This document shows positions 32,244-40,815 of a stretch of DNA of 48,423 nucleotides, piece by piece. The stretch spans positions 112,501 through 160,923 of the forward strand of contig NZ_RWKH01000014.1 in the NCBI RefSeq assembly GCF_003984625.1, in the 5' to 3' direction. A model generated the notes under the pieces. That model searched no databases. It saw only the letters and a list, made by a program, of their open reading frames with translations, and was not told the DNA's origin. Source of the stretch: Variovorax sp. DXTD-1. Lineage in GTDB: Bacteria > Pseudomonadota > Gammaproteobacteria > Burkholderiales > Burkholderiaceae_C. Positions within the stretch are counted from its first letter, which is position 1. Every line of letters starts with the position of its first letter. A program made the position numbers and the translations under genes.

Positions 32244-33089
32244 ATGAGTGCATACATCCTGACCCTTTCCTGCCCGGACCGCGTGGGCATCGTGCATGCC
32301 GTTTCGGGCTTTCTGCTCGAGCGCGGCGGCAACATCGAGGAAGCCGCCCAGTACAACGACCACGACACGGGCCTGTTCTTCATGCGCGTGCGCTTTGCCT
32401 GCAGCGATCACACCGAGGCCGCGCTGCGCGAACAGCTAGCCACCTTTGGCGCCGGCTTTGGCATGAACCTGCAGCTGCACGCCGCGGCCCAGCCCATGAA
32501 GACGGTGATCCTGGTCAGCAAGGAAGGCCACTGCCTGAACGACCTGCTGTTCCGCTGGAAGAGCGGGCTGCTCGCCATCGACGTGCGCGCCATCATCTCG
32601 AACCATCGCGACTTCTACCAGCTGGCCGCCAGCTACAACGTGCCCTTCCATCACATTCCCGTGACGGCCGCCACCAAGGCCCAGGGCGAGGCAAAGCAAC
32701 TGGAGATCATCGAGGCGGAAGGCGCCGAACTGGTGGTGCTCGCGCGCTATATGCAAATCTTGAGCAACGACCTGTGCAACAGCCTGGCCGGTCGTGCGAT
32801 CAACATCCACCATTCGTTCCTGCCGAGCTTCAAGGGCGCCAAGCCCTACTACCAGGCGCACGACCGCGGCGTGAAGCTGATCGGCGCCACCGCCCACTAC
32901 GTGACGGCCGACCTCGACGAGGGTCCGATCATCGAACAGGACGTGGCGCGCGCCGATCACACCGATACGGTCGAAGACCTCACGGCCCGCGGCCGCGACA
33001 CCGAAAGCCAGGTGCTGGCCCGCGCGGTGAAGTGGCACAGCGAGCACCGCGTGCTGTTGAACGGGCACCGCACGGTCGTGTTCCGCTAG
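32244..33089 (+). CDS. purU: Formyltetrahydrofolate deformylase
   Basis: A 281-residue cytosolic enzyme that hydrolyses 10-formyl-THF to THF and formate, balancing one-carbon pools and feeding PurT-type reactions. N-terminal ACT domain (about 3-80, YILTLSCPDRVGIVHAVSGF) and a C-terminal formyltransferase-like domain with AINIHHSFLPSFKGAKPYYQ, GVKLIGATAHYV and ADLDEGPIIEQDV. The N-x-H...D catalytic set (Asn and His of INIHHS, Asp of DLDEGP) is intact. The ACT domain plus HHSFLP distinguishes PurU from PurN. Length is normal. It is 48 bp after the LuxR-type gene on the same strand. Confidence 0.95.
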   Translation: MSAYILTLSCPDRVGIVHAVSGFLLERGGNIEEAAQYNDHDTGLFFMRVRFACSDHTEAALREQLATFGAGFGMNLQLHAAAQPMKTVILVSKEGHCLNDLLFRWKSGLLAIDVRAIISNHRDFYQLAASYNVPFHHIPVTAATKAQGEAKQLEIIEAEGAELVVLARYMQILSNDLCNSLAGRAINIHHSFLPSFKGAKPYYQAHDRGVKLIGATAHYVTADLDEGPIIEQDVARADHTDTVEDLTARGRDTESQVLARAVKWHSEHRVLLNGHRTVVFR

Positions 33090-33108
33090 CGGCACCCCTG
33101 AACCTCAA

Positions 33109-33486
33109 TCAGTTGCGATTGGGGTTGTTCGGACGACGGTCATGGCGGTTCGGCACGCCGTCGCCGTCACGGTCCCACTGGCCGCGGCGGTATTCCCAGC
33201 GGCCATCGCGTTCGCGCCATTCCGGCGCACGGTAGGCATAGCCCGGGCGGGCGCGCACATACATGCCGCGGACCCACACATGGCGTCCACCTCGCCATTC
33301 ATAGTGCCCCGGGGCCCACACGTAGCCGCGGCGCGGGGGCGGCACGCGCTCGTACCGCGGCGGCGGCGGCGGCACCTCGACATAGACGCCGGGCTGCGCA
33401 TGGGCTGCTGTCGGCACCATGAGCGCGCCTCCCGCGGAAAGCAGCGAAGCGGCACCGATCGAAAGCGTGATTGCTAGTTTTTTCAT
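33109..33486 (-). CDS. Exported YXWGXW-repeat-type protein
   Basis: A 125-residue exported protein starting MKKLAITLSIGAASLL, with GAGGG upstream of the ATG at 33486 (the frame also reaches 33519). Signal peptide ends AAHAQ. The mature part has a poly-Pro stretch, then aromatic repeats GYVWAPGHYEWRGGRHVWVRG and WRERDGRWEYRRGQWDRDG (each under the YxWxxGxW theme) and a basic Asn/Arg tail. Similar small proteins (YXWGXW repeat) are common in Burkholderiales envelopes; function unknown. Convergent with purU, 19 bp apart. Confidence 0.75.
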   Translation of the reverse strand: MKKLAITLSIGAASLLSAGGALMVPTAAHAQPGVYVEVPPPPPRYERVPPPRRGYVWAPGHYEWRGGRHVWVRGMYVRARPGYAYRAPEWRERDGRWEYRRGQWDRDGDGVPNRHDRRPNNPNRN

Positions 33487-33606
33487 GGGTTGGCCCTCAT
33501 GAGTTGTTGGAGCCTTCATGCTGCGGGGCCCATGTGAACCCCCTGTAAGCCCTACACCGGAGTTTGTGTAAACGTGTATCGCAAAAAGTAGTTCTTTGGT
33601 TAGCGC

Positions 33607-34935
33607 TTACTCTTGCAATTCGCGAAGATCCACCGCGGCTGCCATGGCGGCATGGCCGGCCTTGTTGGGATGCAGGTGGTCGCCGCTGTCATACAGGGGA
33701 TTGAGTGCCAGGGGATCGGCGGGGCTGCGAAGCACCGCGTCGAAGTCGATCACCGCGTCGACATCGTGCCGGCTACGGATCCAGCGGTTGACCTCGGCGC
33801 GCATGGCCTCGGAAGCTTCGCTCCAGTACACGGTGTTCTTGAACGGCGGCACGGTGCCGATCAGCACCTTCACCCCCTTGGCGCGCGCCTGCTTGATCAG
33901 CTGCTGCAAGCCTTCGGTAATGCGCTGCGCCGTCGGCACCTCGTGCTCCGGCGTGGGCAGCCGCGCCATGCCGACCAGCACGCTGCGGCCGATGTCGTTG
34001 GTGCCCAGCAGCACGACGACATGGGTCACGCCCGTCTGCCCGAGCGCATCGCGCGCAAAGCGCGAAAGGCCGCTCGGGCCGATGCCGTCGGTCAGCAGGC
34101 GGTTGCCGCCAATGCCGGTGTTGATGACCGACACCGGCTGCGCCGCCGAAGGGCTGTTGCGCAAACGCGTGGCAAGCAGATCGGGATACGCGCCCTGGCC
34201 CGCCTCGCCGCCGCCGGCGGTGATGGAGTCGCCGAAGGCAACCACCACGCGAACCGGGTGCGTGGTCATGACATCGAGACCGGTGACGATGTGGTTGAGC
34301 GGCAGCGGCGCGGCCCCTTGCAACTTGGGCGTGCCAACGGCATTGCCACCCACCACCCAGCTCGTGTCGGACACCTGCGTGTGAACGGTCGCGTAAGGCA
34401 CGGTTTGATCGAAGAAAGCGCTCACCGCAACGGCCTGTCCGGCTTCGACTTTCAGGTCGGCACCGTCGCTCCATGCATCGGCGCCCGGCGCAACGACCAC
34501 GCTGTCGCGGCCGCCGAAGCGCAGGGTACGCAGCGTCGCCGGCGACACCGCGTCCGCGCCGGTGCTGAGCCCCACGCTCGCGGCCGCGATGCGCAGCGGG
34601 GCCTTGCCGAATCTGTTGGAAAAGCGGATGCGGATGCGATCGCCTCCCAGTGCGGTCTCGAACTGCTGGCGCAGCGTCTGCCCGCGGAATACGTCGCCGC
34701 CGGGCTTGGGCGCCGCAGCCTTGGCGAGAGGATTCGCACTCAGCTCCCGAAAATCCACCGGCGCAACGGCCCAGCTGGTCACCCAATGCGCCTCGACCGG
34801 CTGCTTCGGCCGTTCATCCGGCTGAACAGCCTGCACGGTGACCGCAGCGGCCAGCAGCAACAGCCCGACCGCGGCCACGCCATGCCGCAAAACACCTTGG
34901 CAAAGAACGGAAAGCCAATGCGAACCCAGTTTCAT
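33607..34935 (-). CDS. SGNH/GDSL hydrolase family protein, exported
   Basis: A 442-residue protein with a signal-like N terminus (LLLLAAAVTVQA). The SGNH blocks are all present: block I VVVAFGDSITAGGG with nucleophile S237, block II NTGIGGNRLL, block III VVLLGTNDIG with Asn, and block V SGDHLHPN with D419 and H422. The first 200 residues (HWVTSWAVAP...GQTLRQQFETALGGDRIRIR) form the beta-rich domain often found before the catalytic one in this subfamily. The substrate (acyl ester, polysaccharide ester or phospholipid) cannot be told. The 120-bp region upstream of the exported YXWGXW gene and this gene's 3' end (33487-33606) shows no element I can name. Confidence 0.88.
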   Translation of the reverse strand: MKLGSHWLSVLCQGVLRHGVAAVGLLLLAAAVTVQAVQPDERPKQPVEAHWVTSWAVAPVDFRELSANPLAKAAAPKPGGDVFRGQTLRQQFETALGGDRIRIRFSNRFGKAPLRIAAASVGLSTGADAVSPATLRTLRFGGRDSVVVAPGADAWSDGADLKVEAGQAVAVSAFFDQTVPYATVHTQVSDTSWVVGGNAVGTPKLQGAAPLPLNHIVTGLDVMTTHPVRVVVAFGDSITAGGGEAGQGAYPDLLATRLRNSPSAAQPVSVINTGIGGNRLLTDGIGPSGLSRFARDALGQTGVTHVVVLLGTNDIGRSVLVGMARLPTPEHEVPTAQRITEGLQQLIKQARAKGVKVLIGTVPPFKNTVYWSEASEAMRAEVNRWIRSRHDVDAVIDFDAVLRSPADPLALNPLYDSGDHLHPNKAGHAAMAAAVDLRELQE

Positions 34936-35000
34936 GCGCGCAAAGCGACTCAGTTTACGGAGCCTCCTTGCCCTCTCGTGTGACGAGGTCTAGTGCATCG

Positions 35001-38000
35001 TTACCAAGTGTCTACATACGGCCGGGCAACTTCAACCGAACGGCCGGCCGATGCAAGTCCACGCACCAGCCAGGTGCGTGTTTCGGCGGGATCGATCACC
35101 GCGTCGATCTCCAGCGTTTGCGCCATGTGAATCGCTTCGCCGTTGGCGTACTGCTGCGCCACGAGCTTCTTGAACAGCGCATCGCGCGCGGCACCTTCGG
35201 GCTCGGCGGCCAACTCCTTGCGGTAGCCCAGCCGCACCGCACCCTCGAGTCCCATGGCGCCGAACTCGCCCGTGGGCCACGCCACCGTGAACACCGGGGC
35301 ATCGAAGCCACCAGCCGTCATCGCCTGCGCACCCAGGCCATAGCCCTTGCGCAGCACCACGGCAAAGAACGGCACGCGCAGGTGCGAGGCCACCATGAAC
35401 ATGCGGCACACGTGGCGCACCTGCGCCTGCGCCTCGATCTCCGGCCCGACCATGAAGCCGGGCGTGTCGCACAGCGAGACGATCGGCAACCCATGTGCGT
35501 TGCACAGCTGCATGAAGCGCGCGGACTTGTCGGCGGCCTCCACATCGATGGCGCCGCCCAGGTGATGCGGGTTACTGGCCATCAAGCCCACGGGCTTGCC
35601 CTCGATGCGCGCCAGCGCGGTAACGATGCCCGCGCCGAAGCCGGCGCGCAGCTCGAGCAGCGAGCCGGTGTCGGCCACGCCGCGCATTGCCGCGCGCACG
35701 TCGTACACGCGCAGCCGGTTCTCGGGCACCACGTGGCGCAGCGCGCGTTGGTCGGCGCAATGCCAGTCGGCCACGGGGCCCTGGAAGTACGAGAGGTATT
35801 GCTTGGCCGCGGCCACCGCGGCAGCTTCGTCTTCCACGAGGATGTCGATCACGCCGTTGCGCGACTGCACGCCGCTCGGCCCGATCTGTTCCGGCGCAAA
35901 GCTGCCAAGCCCGCCGCCCTCGATCATCGCGGGGCCGCTCATGCCGATGTTGCTTGCCTTGGTGGCAATGATCACGTCGGCGCAACCCAGCAGCGCCGCA
36001 TTGCCCGCGAAGCAGCGGCCATGCACGATGCCCACCACCGGCACCTTGCCCGAGAGCGCCGCAAACTGACTGAAGGTGTGGTTGTTGAGGCCCGCGACGA
36101 TCGGCATGTCGGTATCGCCCGGCCGGCCACCGCCGCCCTCGGCGAACAGCACCACCGGCAGCTTCAGCTGGTGCGCCACTGCCAGCAGCCGGTCGGTCTT
36201 GTGGTGGTTGCGCATGCCTTGCGTGCCGGCCAGCACCGTGTAGTCATAGGCCAGCACGGCGCAACGCGACTTCTCGAGGCCGAACAGCTTGGCGTTGATG
36301 CTGCCAAGGCCCGTCACCATGCCGTCTGCCGGTGTGTTCGCAATCAGGTCTTCGAGCGTGCGCCGCCTCGTTTGCGCGGCAATGGCAAGCGCGCCGTATT
36401 CAATGAAGTTGCCCGAGTCCGATGCGGTGTCGCACAGGTCCGCGATGTTCTCGCGCGCGGTGCGCCCGCCTTGCGCGTGCCGCTTGGCCACAGCTGCCTC
36501 ACGGTTGGCGTCGAGTGTGTAGGCATGCCGGTCGATCACCTTCTGCAGATCGGGGCGGATGGCATCGAGGTCATGTCCAGCGTGTGCCTCGGCTTCGACC
36601 GCCTGCGCGTCGACGGGCTCCAGCCGCACCAGCGACTGGCCCTCGACCAGGTAGTCGCCGGGTTCGGCAAGCAGTGCGATTACCTTGCCCGCGGCGGGCG
36701 CATGCAACAGGTGCTCCATCTTCATGGCTTCGAGCACGCCAAGCTGCGCACCCGCGGGCAGCACATCGCCCAGCGCAACTTCGAACTGCACCAGCTTCGC
36801 GGGCATGGGGGCCTTGACCGTGAGGCCGTCTTCGTCATCCGAAGAACTTGCCTGCGCCGCGTTTCCTGTTTCCGATGCGGATGCGTTCTTTCTCGTGTTC
36901 TTCTTCTCGAACGCAACCGCCGCGGCGAGCAGGTCGCCAAGGTGCGCTTCCACGAAGCGCGTGTGCACCGCCTGGCTCGCGAACTCGGACCGCGCCGCAA
37001 TGGCGCGCAGCAATGAGAGATTGGTCGCGATGCCGTCGATATGGCATTCGTCCAGCGCGCGAAGCGAGCGGCGCAACGCATCGGCGAAGTGCGGCGACGG
37101 CGAATGCACGATCAGCTTGGCAAGCAGCGTGTCGTAGTGCGGCGAGGGCGCAAGGTCTGCATAGCCATGCGTGTCGATGCGCACACCCGGCCCGGCCGGC
37201 AGGTCGAAGCGCGCGAGCGTGCCGCTCGAGGGCCGAGCATTGCCGTGCCCATCGAGCGTCTCCGCGTTGATGCGCCACTGCACCGCGAAGCCGCGCTGCG
37301 GCGCGGTGCGGTCCGCATCGATGCCCAGCGCGCTCAGGGGCTGGCCCGCGGCCACCGCGATCTGCAGCTGCACCAAGTCGAGCCCGCTCACCGCCTCGGT
37401 CACCGTGTGCTCCACCTGCAGCCGGGGGTTGGCTTCGATGAAGACGAAGGGCAGCGTGGCCGACTCGGTATCGACCAGAAATTCGAAAGTGCCGAGGCTC
37501 CGGTAGTTCACGGCCTTGGCCATGCGCAGCGCTGCATGCGTGACCTGTGCGCGAAGCGAGTCGGGCAGCGAAGGGCTGGGCGCAATCTCCACCAGCTTCT
37601 GGAAGCGCCGCTGCAAGGTGCACTCCCGCTCACCGAGGCTTGCCACGGACTGCCCGTCGCCCAGCACCTGCACTTCGATGTGGCGTGCATTGCGCATCAG
37701 GCGCTCCACGTATACGCCCTCGACACCGAACGCAGCCTTGGCCTCGGACATGCAGCGCGCATGCGCGTCCGGCAACTCTTCGGCATGGAGCACCGCGCGC
37801 ATGCCGCGCCCGCCGCCACCGCCGATGGCCTTGATCATCACGCCCGCGCCTTGCGCCTGCTGCTCGGCAAAAAAAGCCTGCGCCTGCGCGAGCGTCACCG
37901 CGCCGGTGCTGCCCGGCATCACGGGCACGTCGCATTGCGCGGCGAGCGCACGCGCACGCGCCTTGTCGCCGAACAGTGCCAGCTGCTCGGGCGCCGGTCC

Positions 38001-38306
38001 AATGAAGACCAGCCCTGCCTCCGCGCAGGCCTGTGCAAAGTCTGCGCGCTCGCTCAGAAAGCCGTAGCCGGGGTGCACCGCATCGCAGCCCTGCGCTCGT
38101 GCAGCGGCGATCAGCGCGCCGATGTCGAGATACGCCGACGGGCCCGTGGCGTCGAGCGCGACGGCGGCATCGGCCAGCTGCACGTGCAGCGCGGATGCAT
38201 CGTCGCGCGCATGCACAGCCACGCTGGCAATGCCCAGGTCGCGCAAAGCGCGCACCAGCCTCACGGCAATCTCGCCGCGGTTGGCAATCAGGATCTTGGA
38301 GAACAA
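35001..38306 (-). CDS. Single-chain biotin-dependent acyl-CoA carboxylase
   Basis: An 1101-residue fusion. Residues 1-450: biotin carboxylase (FSKILIANRGEIAVRLVRAL, GGGGGRGMR, FIEANPRLQVEHTVTE). About 500-575: biotinyl carrier domain with the lysine K529 in VLEAMKMEHLL. About 590-1095: carboxyltransferase (GGRTARENIADLCD; GMSGPAMIEGGGLGSF; FGAMGLEGAVRLGY). Most bacteria use separate subunits; a single chain is known for the long-chain acyl-CoA carboxylases of mycobacteria and alphaproteobacteria. TTG at 38306 is chosen: AAAGG lies 8 bases upstream and homologs begin at F-S-K-I-L-I-A-N; the longer frame overlaps the next gene. Eleven bp after the acyl-CoA synthetase gene, an operon partner that could supply acyl-CoA. 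Substrate not visible. Confidence 0.9.
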   Translation of the reverse strand: MFSKILIANRGEIAVRLVRALRDLGIASVAVHARDDASALHVQLADAAVALDATGPSAYLDIGALIAAARAQGCDAVHPGYGFLSERADFAQACAEAGLVFIGPAPEQLALFGDKARARALAAQCDVPVMPGSTGAVTLAQAQAFFAEQQAQGAGVMIKAIGGGGGRGMRAVLHAEELPDAHARCMSEAKAAFGVEGVYVERLMRNARHIEVQVLGDGQSVASLGERECTLQRRFQKLVEIAPSPSLPDSLRAQVTHAALRMAKAVNYRSLGTFEFLVDTESATLPFVFIEANPRLQVEHTVTEAVSGLDLVQLQIAVAAGQPLSALGIDADRTAPQRGFAVQWRINAETLDGHGNARPSSGTLARFDLPAGPGVRIDTHGYADLAPSPHYDTLLAKLIVHSPSPHFADALRRSLRALDECHIDGIATNLSLLRAIAARSEFASQAVHTRFVEAHLGDLLAAAVAFEKKNTRKNASASETGNAAQASSSDDEDGLTVKAPMPAKLVQFEVALGDVLPAGAQLGVLEAMKMEHLLHAPAAGKVIALLAEPGDYLVEGQSLVRLEPVDAQAVEAEAHAGHDLDAIRPDLQKVIDRHAYTLDANREAAVAKRHAQGGRTARENIADLCDTASDSGNFIEYGALAIAAQTRRRTLEDLIANTPADGMVTGLGSINAKLFGLEKSRCAVLAYDYTVLAGTQGMRNHHKTDRLLAVAHQLKLPVVLFAEGGGGRPGDTDMPIVAGLNNHTFSQFAALSGKVPVVGIVHGRCFAGNAALLGCADVIIATKASNIGMSGPAMIEGGGLGSFAPEQIGPSGVQSRNGVIDILVEDEAAAVAAAKQYLSYFQGPVADWHCADQRALRHVVPENRLRVYDVRAAMRGVADTGSLLELRAGFGAGIVTALARIEGKPVGLMASNPHHLGGAIDVEAADKSARFMQLCNAHGLPIVSLCDTPGFMVGPEIEAQAQVRHVCRMFMVASHLRVPFFAVVLRKGYGLGAQAMTAGGFDAPVFTVAWPTGEFGAMGLEGAVRLGYRKELAAEPEGAARDALFKKLVAQQYANGEAIHMAQTLEIDAVIDPAETRTWLVRGLASAGRSVEVARPYVDTW

Positions 38307-38317
38307 GAGAGAACCTT

Positions 38318-39958
38318 TCAGGCTTTGTCTTTCAGCAGGCGCCGAAGCACCTTGCCCGCACCCGTGGTCGGCAACGCGTCGATGAAGCTCACGGCGCGCG
38401 GCGCCTTGTAGCTCGCCATGTTGTCGCGCGACCATGCAATGAGCGCGTCGGCATCGAGCGTGGCACCGGGCTTGCGCACGACGAAGGCCTTGACCACCTC
38501 GCCCTTCTCCGCGTCCGGCTGGGCGATGACCGCGGCCTGTGCCACCGCGGGGTGCTTGATGAGGATGGCTTCTACCTCTTCAGGAAACACGCTGTAGCCC
38601 GAGACCTTGATCATTTCCTTGAACCGGCCGATGAAGGTGAGGTACCCATCCGCGTCGAGCTTGCCCATGTCGCCGGTGTGCACCCATTTGCCGCGCAGCG
38701 TGGCCGCAGTGGCTTCGGGCTTGTTCCAGTAGCCCTTGAAGCAGCCGGGGCTGGTCAGCACGATCTCGCCGACCTCGCCGGTGGGCAGGTCGGCTTGCGT
38801 GTCGGGGTCGACGATGCGAATGGTCACGCCGGGCACTGCAATGCCTTGCGTGCCCCATCGTGGTGAGTGGTGCGGCGTGTAGGTGTCGCAGGTGTGGGTT
38901 TCGCTGAGCCCGTAGGCGGCCTCGAACGATGTGCAATTGGGCGCATGCGAGCGCCATTGCGCCGCCAGCGGTTCGGTAAAGGTAATGCCGAAGCTGGTCA
39001 CCGGATTGCGCTTGAGGCTCGAGAGATCGAAGCTTGCGATGTCGGGCACCTGCATGCAGGCCACGTTCATCGGCGCAATGCTGTACCACCAGCTCACCTT
39101 GTGCTGTGCAATGGCTTGCAATGCGGCGCGCGGATCGAAGCGATGCAGCAGCACCGATGCGGCGCCACTGAGCACCGGCACGTTCACGCCCATCAGCATG
39201 CCGGCGATGTGATAGAGCGGTGCAATGGAAAGCAGCACGTCGTCGCCAGTCACGCCATTGCAATCGGCAGCAGCGCGCGTCTTGAAGAGCGCGTTGCCGT
39301 AAGTGAGCATTGCGCCCTTCGGCAAACCGGTGGTGCCCGATGTGTAGGTCATGAGCGCCACGTCGTCCAGTCCGATGCTCACGGGCTGCGGTGCGGCGCC
39401 GCTTTGCATCACGGAAAGAAAGTCTTCGCACCCTTCAGGCACGCTGCGAACCGAATTGCGTTCGGCAAGCAGCTCGGCCGGCAGATCGAGTGCGGAATTG
39501 GCAGGCAGCAGGTCGGCGTAGTGCACCACGAACACATGTTCGAGCGCACTCTCGGGCTGCACCTTGCGCACCACGGGCAAGAGCGGCGCGGCCGCGACGA
39601 TCACGCGCGCCTTGAGGTCGTTGACCTGGTAGGCCAGCTCGTGCTCCTTGTTGAGCGGGCCGCTGGGGCAGACGATGGCGCCGATCTTCTGGATGCCGAA
39701 ATGCGCCACCAGGTACTGCGGGCAGTTGTTGAGGAAGAGCACCACCGGCTCTCCCTTCTTCACGCCGATGGCTTGCAGCCGGGCCGCGAAGGCATCGCTC
39801 GCAAGGTCGAGCTGCGCCCACGTCATGACCTGGCCGTACCAGATGCACGCCGCGCTGTCGCCGCGCTCGCGTGCATGGGCGCGCAGGTATTCGTGCAGCG
39901 GTTGCTCTGGACGGGGTGGAAGCTCGCTCAACCCGCGAGCTGTTGCGGTTGTCTCCAT
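38318..39958 (-). CDS. AMP-dependent acyl-CoA synthetase
   Basis: A 546-residue adenylate-forming enzyme. Core motifs: P-loop-like YTSGTTGLPKGAM, AYGLSETHTCDTY, GEIVLTSPGCFKGYWN, W-x-H-T-G-D (KWVHTGDMGKLDADGY), GRFKEMIKVSGYSVFPEEVE and the catalytic Lys near the end (TTGAGKVLRRLLK). It converts a carboxylic acid, ATP and CoA into acyl-CoA. Acid-binding pocket residues cannot be assigned to a chain length from sequence alone. First gene of a two-gene operon with the single-chain acyl-CoA carboxylase, which suggests activation then alpha-carboxylation of a fatty or branched acid. Divergent from a TetR regulator over a region of about 85 bp. Confidence 0.93.
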   Translation of the reverse strand: METTATARGLSELPPRPEQPLHEYLRAHARERGDSAACIWYGQVMTWAQLDLASDAFAARLQAIGVKKGEPVVLFLNNCPQYLVAHFGIQKIGAIVCPSGPLNKEHELAYQVNDLKARVIVAAAPLLPVVRKVQPESALEHVFVVHYADLLPANSALDLPAELLAERNSVRSVPEGCEDFLSVMQSGAAPQPVSIGLDDVALMTYTSGTTGLPKGAMLTYGNALFKTRAAADCNGVTGDDVLLSIAPLYHIAGMLMGVNVPVLSGAASVLLHRFDPRAALQAIAQHKVSWWYSIAPMNVACMQVPDIASFDLSSLKRNPVTSFGITFTEPLAAQWRSHAPNCTSFEAAYGLSETHTCDTYTPHHSPRWGTQGIAVPGVTIRIVDPDTQADLPTGEVGEIVLTSPGCFKGYWNKPEATAATLRGKWVHTGDMGKLDADGYLTFIGRFKEMIKVSGYSVFPEEVEAILIKHPAVAQAAVIAQPDAEKGEVVKAFVVRKPGATLDADALIAWSRDNMASYKAPRAVSFIDALPTTGAGKVLRRLLKDKA

Positions 39959-40039
39959 GGCGTCACTTTCTCAGGGTTATCGATAGCCGCCTGCACGGGG
40001 CCGGCGCTTGCCAATGAGTGCATGGTGCACCAACAATCC

Positions 40040-40051
40040 TACCCATGGGTA
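40040..40051. promoter_or_regulatory. 12-bp palindrome over the TetR start codon
   Basis: TACCCATGGGTA is a perfect palindrome whose centre is the ATG at 40045. Another 8-bp palindrome TATCGATA lies at 39978-39985 in the same divergent region. Either could be a TetR operator controlling both the regulator and the acyl-CoA synthetase gene. Short palindromes arise by chance, so confidence is low. Confidence 0.3.
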
Positions 40052-40749
40052 TAACTTCGGCGACACGGCACAAACCCTCTGGCGATGCCGATGCTTCGGC
40101 ATCCACCACGGCACAGCCGCATCTGCCCCAAGGCACGGGCCGCCAGCGAGCAGCCACGCAGGGCACCGACCTGCAGCGCGAGCGCATCCTGCAGGCGGCG
40201 GCGCAGCTCTTTGCGGCGCAGGGCTATGCCAACACCACCATGGCGCAGATCGTTCGCGCGCTGGGCGTGACCAAGCCCTTTGTTTACTACTACTTTCGCG
40301 ACAAGCAGGAGATCTTCGAAACGCTTTCCTGGCGACCTGCGGTCGACTGCTTCACCGCGCTCGACTTTGCGGCCAGCGATCCGCGCCGAGCGAGCGAAAA
40401 AGTGATCGAAGGTATCGAGCGGCTGATTCGCGCGACCGTTTCGCACCACCCCTGCGCATTTTTTGCGTACCGCGAGCCGCAGGTGTACCGGCCCGAATAC
40501 ATTGCGGCGCAGAAAAAGCTCGCGCACCACTTCTACGACCTGCTGTGCCCGCTGCTCGAAGAAGCGCGGCGCGATTGCGACCTGGACTTCACGGAAACCA
40601 AGATCACCGCGCTGGCCGCCTGCAGCCTGCCGGGTTTCCTCTACAGCTGGTACCGGCCGGACGGCCGCCTTTCGGCCGACGAAGTGGTCGCCGAACTCAC
40701 GAAGCTGGCAAGCCGCGTGATCGGCCTTCGCGCCAAAGAAGCGCATTGA
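40045..40749 (+). CDS. TetR-family transcriptional regulator
   Basis: A 234-residue protein. After a disordered Thr/Ser/Gln-rich N terminus of about 40 residues comes the TetR helix-turn-helix: RERILQAAAQLFAAQGYANT, TMAQIVRALGVTKPFVYYYF, RDKQEIFETLS. The C-terminal ligand domain (from about 95) ends KLASRVIGLRAKEAH. A GTG at 40018 would add nine residues; the ATG at 40045 is preferred though neither has a Shine-Dalgarno. Divergent position suggests that it represses the synthetase-carboxylase operon, with an acyl-CoA or acid as inducer (inferred). The next gene downstream, a solute-binding protein, may be in the same regulon. Confidence 0.83.
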   Translation: MGITSATRHKPSGDADASASTTAQPHLPQGTGRQRAATQGTDLQRERILQAAAQLFAAQGYANTTMAQIVRALGVTKPFVYYYFRDKQEIFETLSWRPAVDCFTALDFAASDPRRASEKVIEGIERLIRATVSHHPCAFFAYREPQVYRPEYIAAQKKLAHHFYDLLCPLLEEARRDCDLDFTETKITALAACSLPGFLYSWYRPDGRLSADEVVAELTKLASRVIGLRAKEAH

Positions 40750-40815
40750 AGCGAAAGGCGCGCACGGCGCCCTCCGCGGAAGTTTCTTTTCAAACAACAT
40801 CGGAGACACACTGAC

